From Helicobacteraceae bacterium (GTDB lineage: Bacteria > Campylobacterota > Campylobacteria > Campylobacterales > Sulfurimonadaceae), in assembly GCA_015488855.1 (NCBI GenBank), contig WFMY01000181.1, forward strand, positions 1 to 19,967: DNA of 19,967 nt, read 5' to 3'. Below the pieces are notes generated by a model. The model had not been told where the DNA came from, searched no databases, and was given only the letters and a program-made list of their open reading frames with translations. The position numbers and the translations under genes were made by a program. Shown in pieces: positions 15,473 to 19,967 of the stretch (position 1 is the stretch's first letter; each line of letters opens with the position of its first letter).

Positions 15473-16672
15473 CTATTTTATTTTTTTTATAAAAACGACT
15501 TTTAAGTAGTTTGCCTCTTTAAACTTTGGGTCTACTTTGAAGTCTTTTGGTAAAGAGTAACTCTCAAGCACTTCAAATCTTCCTCCAAGTTCTTTAAAAG
15601 CTTTTGTTATAAACTCTCGAAATTTCATCATACCAAAGTTAGCTGCATTTGTTGAAGCGACTATCACTCCACCTTTTTTTGTGATAAGGATAGTCTCTTT
15701 CAGAAGATTTTTATAGTCTTTTGCAGCTGAGAAAGTATGTTTCTTTGAACGAGCAAAACTAGGTGGATCTAAAACAATCATATCAAATTCCAAATTTTTG
15801 CGAAGTGCATATTTAAAATAAAGAAAAACATCTTCTACAATAATCTCTTGTGCATCTAAGTCAATATCGTTTATCTCAAACTGTTCTTGTGTTTTTAGTA
15901 AACTTCTTTTTGCCAAATCTACACTTGTAGTTGTACTTGCACCTCCAAGAGCTGCAAAAACTGAAAAAGCCCCTGTGTAAGAGAAGGTATTGAGAAAGTT
16001 TTTATTGTCTGCATATTTCGTTTTAATAATATTTCTAACTTCTCTTTGATCTAAGAATACTCCAACCATAGCTCCATCATCTAGGTGAATAGCAAAATTT
16101 ACATTATTTTCTTTCACTATTATTGATTTGGGAGCTTTTTGACCACAAATATAATCATCCTTTTCATCAAGATATTTGCCCTTAGAATCAAATCTTTTTT
16201 TTTGATATATCCCTTTGTACTGCACACTCTCTTTGAGTGCATCTAAGATAAGATCTCTAAACTCATAAATACCAAGACTGTACCATGTAAGAAGATAGTA
16301 TCCCTCATAATAGTCAATACTAAGACCCCCAAGCCCATCGCCCTCTCCATTAAAAACTCTAAAAGCAGTTGTACTTGCATCACTAAAGTATGATGCTCTA
16401 TATTTCAAAGCTAGATAAATCTTTTTTTTAAAAAAAGATTTATCTATTTTTTCATCTTTATCTAATGATATCAACCACCCATAACCTTTATTCTGAAGAC
16501 CATAGTATGCCTTAGCGATAAACTTGTTTTTAAAACAATAAAGATTTAAAATAACACCTTCATCTCTTAATAAAGATCTATCCTCTATAGACTCTTGAGT
16601 TAAGAGAGGATACCCATTCCTATACTCGTTTTCATATCCCTGCTTTATCTTTATCTCTATCTCTTGGAGCAT
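15473..16672 (-). CDS. rlmI: RlmI-like class I SAM-dependent rRNA (cytosine-5) methyltransferase
   Basis: Cytoplasmic RNA methyltransferase of 399 aa, with an N-terminal PUA-like RNA-binding domain (about 1-75), a central EEHEE-type domain with FRVFNGEGDGLGGLSIDYY (about 105-125), and a Rossmann catalytic domain. Motif I-type NTFSYTGAFSVFAALGGA (about 228-245) and the catalytic-motif DPPSFARSKK (302-311) are intact, as is GVFLDQREVR (204-213). RlmI of E. coli makes m5C1962 in 23S rRNA; the same target is likely but not proven. The ATG at 16672 has AAGGAAA at good spacing, while an upstream in-frame ATG at 16714 lies beyond the likely promoter. It is convergent with the LuxR-type gene, with only 10 nt between stops and no clear terminator. 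Confidence 0.88.
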   Translation of the reverse strand: MLQEIEIKIKQGYENEYRNGYPLLTQESIEDRSLLRDEGVILNLYCFKNKFIAKAYYGLQNKGYGWLISLDKDEKIDKSFFKKKIYLALKYRASYFSDASTTAFRVFNGEGDGLGGLSIDYYEGYYLLTWYSLGIYEFRDLILDALKESVQYKGIYQKKRFDSKGKYLDEKDDYICGQKAPKSIIVKENNVNFAIHLDDGAMVGVFLDQREVRNIIKTKYADNKNFLNTFSYTGAFSVFAALGGASTTTSVDLAKRSLLKTQEQFEINDIDLDAQEIIVEDVFLYFKYALRKNLEFDMIVLDPPSFARSKKHTFSAAKDYKNLLKETILITKKGGVIVASTNAANFGMMKFREFITKAFKELGGRFEVLESYSLPKDFKVDPKFKEANYLKVVFIKKIK

Positions 16673-16691
16673 TGCTTTCCTTATCTTTGAA

Positions 16692-16697
16692 ATTATA
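16692..16697 (-). promoter_or_regulatory. Candidate -10 box for rlmI
   Basis: TATAAT on the minus strand, 20 nt upstream of the ATG at 16672. It lies inside the longer alternative ORF, which supports the shorter start. Confidence 0.4.
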
Positions 16698-16731
16698 GTA
16701 TAAATTTTAACCACTGTTACTAATTCATTGA

Positions 16732-16737
16732 TATAAT
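16732..16737 (+). promoter_or_regulatory. Candidate -10 box for the M3 peptidase gene
   Basis: TATAAT on the plus strand, 29 nt upstream of the chosen ATG at 16766. The first in-frame ATG (16736) overlaps this box, so that ATG is unlikely to be in the transcript, which supports the downstream start. Confidence 0.45.
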
Positions 16738-16765
16738 GGCAATCAAACTAAAAGGATTTATACAG

Positions 16766-18718
16766 ATGAATAACTTTGTAAAATTTCAATGTGATTTAGA
16801 TAATTTCATACAAACTTTAACTATTATGTTAGAGAAAAACAACAATAAAATAGAAACATTACTTCAGCTCAAGTCTAAAACCTATGCAAATTTTGTTAAA
16901 AAAATGGAACTTATTGATGATGCATTAGAGATATTTTTCACACCACTTTCTCATCTTAATGCTGTTAAAAATTCTGAGAAAACACAAAAAGTATATAGTG
17001 ATGCACTTCCAATCATCACAGAATATTCTACAAAACTCTCTCAAAATATTGATCTGTATAATGCTTATAAAGAGATATACAAGAATGAGGCAAAGAGTCT
17101 TAACTATGAACAACTTCGTGTTTTAGAACTAAATATTCAAAGTTTTGAACTAAGTGGTGCACACCTTGATAAAAAAACAAAAACAAGACTTCAAGAGATA
17201 AATATTCAGTTAAGCGAATTCTCCAATACTTTCTCACAAAATCTTTTAGATGCTACAAATGCTTATGAAAAAATCATTACAAGCAAAGCTGACTTAGAGG
17301 GATTACCACAAAGTGAAGTAGATGCAGCTAAATTTGAAGAAAATGGAATCACAAAGTATAAGTTCACACTTCAGATGCCTTCATATATAGCTTATATGAC
17401 TTATGGCGCTAATGCTCGTATTCGTGAAGAACTTTACAAAGCCTATACAACTCGGTCACCACAAAATGAACAAATCATTGATAAGATACTCAAACTAAAA
17501 TATGAAATGGCAAAACTACTTGGCTTTGACTCCTATGCGGAGTATTCTCTTGCTTCAAAAATGGCAAAAGACACTTCTAATGTACTTGATTTTTTAAATA
17601 AACTCGTAGTAAATTCAAAATCTCAAGCAAAAAGAGAGATTCAAGAGGTTCAAGAACTTACTTCTAAAGCACTTCAAAGTTTTGATACCGCATACTATAG
17701 TGAACTTCTTAAAAAGAAAAAATATGATATAGATGAAGAGCTTTACCGCCCTTACTTTGAACAAACATCTGTACTTAAGGGAATGTTTGATTTTTTATAT
17801 AAACTATTTGGGATTGAATTTAAAGCAGTAGAAGAAAAACTTTGGGATGAAAAAGCAAGTTCTTACGACCTTTATGTAGAGGATAAGCTTACAGCTCGCA
17901 TCTACTTTGATCTGGAAGCTCGAAAATCAAAAAGGGGTGGTGCTTGGATGCATAACTATCAAACACACCATACTGATGAAAAGGGAAAAACCATATTAGC
18001 CTCTGCATTTGTTGTTTGTAATTTCCCTAGCTCAGATGATACGACACCCTCTCTTTTACGCCATGATGATGTAGTAACTCTTTTCCATGAGATGGGTCAT
18101 GCCATCCATCATCTACTCTCTGAAGTCAATGAAAATGAGGTCAGTGGAGTCAATGGAGTTGAGTGGGATGCAGTAGAATTTCCATCACAGTTTTTAGAAA
18201 ACTTTGCTTATGAGCCAAAAGTATTAAAAATGTTTGCAAAACACTATAAAACTGGAGAGGTAATTTCAGATACTATGATTCAAAAATTAGTAAAAAGTAA
18301 AAACTTTTTATCTGCATCTGCAATGCTACGACAACTAGAGTTTTCTATCTTTGACTTTAAACTCCATTCACAACTGATACAAGGGGAAGAGGTACAGAAC
18401 CTACTTGATACCATCAGAAAAGATACAGCCCTTATCCAAACACCTGCGTACAATAAATTTCAAAATGGATTTGCACATATTTTTGCAGGAGGTTATGCTG
18501 CTGGATATTATTCGTACAAATGGGCTGAAGTTTTAAGTGCTGATGCTTTTTATAGTGTCGTAGATGAGGGGATATTTAATTCTAGCACTGCTAAAAAGTA
18601 TCTTGAAATCATCCTAAAAGGTGGTGGGGCAAAAAGTATGAGTGAACTCTTTGTTGAACTCATGAAAAGAGAACCAGATCCAGATAATCTACTTCGTCTC
18701 AATGGAATAGATAGTTGA
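16766..18718 (+). CDS. M3-family zinc oligopeptidase (oligopeptidase A/PrlC-like)
   Basis: Cytoplasmic zinc metallopeptidase of 650 aa that degrades short peptides, including cleaved signal peptides in better-studied relatives. The HEMGHAIHH zinc motif is at about 441-449, and the third zinc ligand Glu (VEFPSQFLENF, Glu471) follows, as in thimet-type M3 enzymes. The helical N-terminal half and the closing FAGGYAAGYYSYKWAEVLSADAF stretch are also typical. There is no signal peptide. The start at 16766 has AAAAGGA upstream, while the ATG at 16736 has no ribosome binding site and overlaps a -10 box. The stop overlaps the start of the next gene by 4 nt, indicating coupling. PrlC/OpdA or a general M3 oligopeptidase is the likely annotation; PepF (OpdB) is less likely. 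Confidence 0.93.
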   Translation: MNNFVKFQCDLDNFIQTLTIMLEKNNNKIETLLQLKSKTYANFVKKMELIDDALEIFFTPLSHLNAVKNSEKTQKVYSDALPIITEYSTKLSQNIDLYNAYKEIYKNEAKSLNYEQLRVLELNIQSFELSGAHLDKKTKTRLQEINIQLSEFSNTFSQNLLDATNAYEKIITSKADLEGLPQSEVDAAKFEENGITKYKFTLQMPSYIAYMTYGANARIREELYKAYTTRSPQNEQIIDKILKLKYEMAKLLGFDSYAEYSLASKMAKDTSNVLDFLNKLVVNSKSQAKREIQEVQELTSKALQSFDTAYYSELLKKKKYDIDEELYRPYFEQTSVLKGMFDFLYKLFGIEFKAVEEKLWDEKASSYDLYVEDKLTARIYFDLEARKSKRGGAWMHNYQTHHTDEKGKTILASAFVVCNFPSSDDTTPSLLRHDDVVTLFHEMGHAIHHLLSEVNENEVSGVNGVEWDAVEFPSQFLENFAYEPKVLKMFAKHYKTGEVISDTMIQKLVKSKNFLSASAMLRQLEFSIFDFKLHSQLIQGEEVQNLLDTIRKDTALIQTPAYNKFQNGFAHIFAGGYAAGYYSYKWAEVLSADAFYSVVDEGIFNSSTAKKYLEIILKGGGAKSMSELFVELMKREPDPDNLLRLNGIDS

Positions 18719-19722
18719 GACTCATATCTCTTCTCTTTTGCTTAGTATATCTCGCTTATGGAGCAACAGAGTTGAAAATAGCAACATACAATGTCGAAAA
18801 TCTTTTTGACTTAGAAAAAGAGGGTTATAAATATAAAGAGTATAAACCAAATACTCAATCACTATGGAACAAAAAAAACTATACAATCAAACTAAACAAC
18901 ATTGCTCGAGTGATTAAAGATATTGATGCAGATATCATAGGTTTACAAGAGATCCATTCCCTCACAGCACTCAAAGACTTACGACTTGCTCTTCAACGAA
19001 AAGGGCTCTATTACAAATATTACTCTATTGCAGATAAAAAGCCAACCGCTATTAAGGTGGCATTCCTCAGTAAAGTTCCGTTTGTCTATTCTAAAGAACT
19101 TCAAGTTGACTATTCTTATAAATACAGAAACATCCTAGAAAGTAAATTTAAAGTCAACAATCAAATTTTTTATATATTTAATAACCACTGGAAATCAAAA
19201 AGTGGACCGGAAAGCATGCGAGTACACTCTGCAAAAATTTTAAGAAAAAGAATCTCTCAAATTGGTTTTGATAAAAATATAATCTTACTAGGGGACTTTA
19301 ACTCGCATTACGAAGAAAATAAAATATTTATTAAAAAAAGAAAACATAATGATACCAATGGAAAAACAGGCATCAATGATGTATTAAAAACAAAAGAACA
19401 AAAGACAAGGGCTTCACAAGTAAAATATGCAAAACACAGTTTTTATAACCTTTGGTATGATGTAGATGAAAAAAAAAGGTATTCATATATATTTCGAGGA
19501 AAAAAAGAAGCCCTTGACAATATATTAATATCTCAATCACTCCTAAATGAAAACAATATGTACTATAAAGAAGGCTCCATACAAAACCTAGATCTTAAGT
19601 ATATGTTTTATAAAAAGAATAATATTTACAGATGGAAAATATCTAATGGAAAAATTAAAAAACATAAAGGCAAAGGCTACTCTGACCATCTTCCAGTAAG
19701 TGCTAGTTTTGTTATAGAGTGA
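18715..19722 (+). CDS. Secreted endonuclease/exonuclease/phosphatase-family protein
   Basis: Protein of 335 aa with the DNase I-like (EEP) fold and an N-terminal signal peptide (MRLISLLFCLVYLAYGA), so periplasmic or secreted. Expected active-site motifs are all present: ATYNVENLF (Asn26), LQEIH (Glu79), NNHWKSK (His158), LGDFNSH (Asp194, Asn196) and SDHLPV (Asp324, His325). These bind a divalent metal and cleave a phosphodiester, but the substrate (DNA, RNA or lipid phosphate) cannot be told from the sequence. The start is a TTG whose last two bases belong to the TGA stop of the peptidase gene (TTGA overlap), with GGAA about 9 nt upstream, so translation is probably coupled. The protein is very Lys/Tyr/Asn-rich, in line with the AT-rich local sequence. 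Confidence 0.87.
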   Translation: MRLISLLFCLVYLAYGATELKIATYNVENLFDLEKEGYKYKEYKPNTQSLWNKKNYTIKLNNIARVIKDIDADIIGLQEIHSLTALKDLRLALQRKGLYYKYYSIADKKPTAIKVAFLSKVPFVYSKELQVDYSYKYRNILESKFKVNNQIFYIFNNHWKSKSGPESMRVHSAKILRKRISQIGFDKNIILLGDFNSHYEENKIFIKKRKHNDTNGKTGINDVLKTKEQKTRASQVKYAKHSFYNLWYDVDEKKRYSYIFRGKKEALDNILISQSLLNENNMYYKEGSIQNLDLKYMFYKKNNIYRWKISNGKIKKHKGKGYSDHLPVSASFVIE

Positions 19723-19746
19723 ACTTAATGAAAGTAGGTTACATTT

Positions 19747-19771
19747 AAAAATAAAGTTTGATTGAGAGTCT
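19747..19771. repeat. Copy 2 of a 25-nt dispersed intergenic repeat
   Basis: Matches 3884-3908 at 22 of 25 positions in the same orientation. It lies downstream (minus sense) of the 5S rRNA gene, in the 125-nt gap before the convergent gene end. On the minus strand a TAAAG/CTTTA stem (19752-19756 with 19774-19778) followed by a T-run gives it a weak terminator look. Confidence 0.55.
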
Positions 19772-19820
19772 ATCTTTAGTGCCAAAGCGACTAGCGTAGT
19801 AATTTTGACTTGTTAAAATT
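19752..19820 (-). terminator. Probable 3' processing/termination region of the rRNA operon
   Basis: Downstream of the 5S gene on the minus strand lie a near-perfect AT-rich palindrome (19801-19820, AATTTTGAC against GTTAAAATT, one wobble) and a 5-bp TAAAG/CTTTA stem followed by TTTTT. Either could end the rRNA transcript; both are weak by themselves. Confidence 0.35.
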
Positions 19821-19847
19821 GCGTTTAAATAGTAAATAAATGATTTA

Positions 19848-19965
19848 ACTAGGCAGCGACCTACATTCCCAATCCTGCAAGGACAAGTATTATCAGCGAT
19901 GAGAGGCTTAGCTTCTGGGTTCGGAATGGGACCAGGCGTTTCCCTCTCTCTATAGCCACCTAGAC
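19848..19965 (-). rRNA. rrf: 5S ribosomal RNA
   Basis: Read on the minus strand, the sequence has the 5S hallmarks: a loop A/B region GGGAAACGCCTGGTCCCAT, the CCGAACCCAGAAGCTAAGC segment, and the terminal helix I formed by CTAGGTGGC and GCTGCCTAG (19955-19963 with 19849-19857). It runs in from the right edge, and the 23S and 16S genes of the operon would lie beyond 19967. End positions are set from the terminal helix and may be off by a few bases. Confidence 0.95.
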
Positions 19966-19967
19966 AA

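Noticed and set aside
15463..15490. Shared terminator between the convergent LuxR-type and rlmI genes
   Set aside because: There is a T-run on the plus strand but no stem preceding it, and the stops are only 10 nt apart.

Overview
The window is AT-rich, densely coded bacterial DNA. Its gene content fits a Campylobacterota (epsilonproteobacterial) genome, most likely Sulfurimonas or a close relative. The main reasons are a MutS7-type mismatch protein with a C-terminal HNH nuclease, a short thiamine-synthesis ThiC, an Mrp protein of epsilonproteobacterial style, and a 5S rRNA of matching type. The genus is inference; no database was consulted.

Left block (1-8416, all on the minus strand). Read in the direction of transcription, this holds mutS7, amt1, an unusual GC-rich structured intergenic element, glnK (PII), amt2, thiC and the 5' part of mrp, which runs off the left edge. 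The two ammonium transporters flank one PII regulator, so this is an ammonium uptake module. thiC and mrp (Fe-S cluster carrier) follow it; ThiC is itself a [4Fe-4S] enzyme.

Middle block (8574-15462, plus strand). A compact five-gene operon with gaps of 1-17 nt or small overlaps: an OmpA-like peptidoglycan-binding lipoprotein-type or periplasmic protein with TSP3 calcium repeats, a TolC-family outer-membrane channel fused to a C-terminal OmpA-like domain, a LapB-type type I secretion ABC exporter, a HlyD membrane-fusion protein, and a LuxR-type regulator with a degenerate receiver-like N-terminus. This is a complete type I secretion machine of the kind that exports large RTX/Lap-type adhesins, but no substrate and no LapG/LapD-like pair lies in the window.

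Right block. An RlmI-like 23S rRNA methyltransferase (minus) is divergent from an M3-family oligopeptidase (plus). The latter overlaps a secreted endonuclease/exonuclease/phosphatase-fold protein through a TTGA junction. A 5S rRNA gene on the minus strand closes the window; the rest of that rRNA operon would lie beyond the right edge.

The points most worth a second look are the structured element between amt1 and glnK (competing stems, a GC island, and a 25-nt segment repeated downstream of the 5S rRNA), the single-polypeptide MutS-HNH protein, the TolC-OmpA fusion, and the His-to-Gln change in the H-loop of the secretion ATPase. I see no CRISPR array, tRNA, insertion sequence or prophage in the window.
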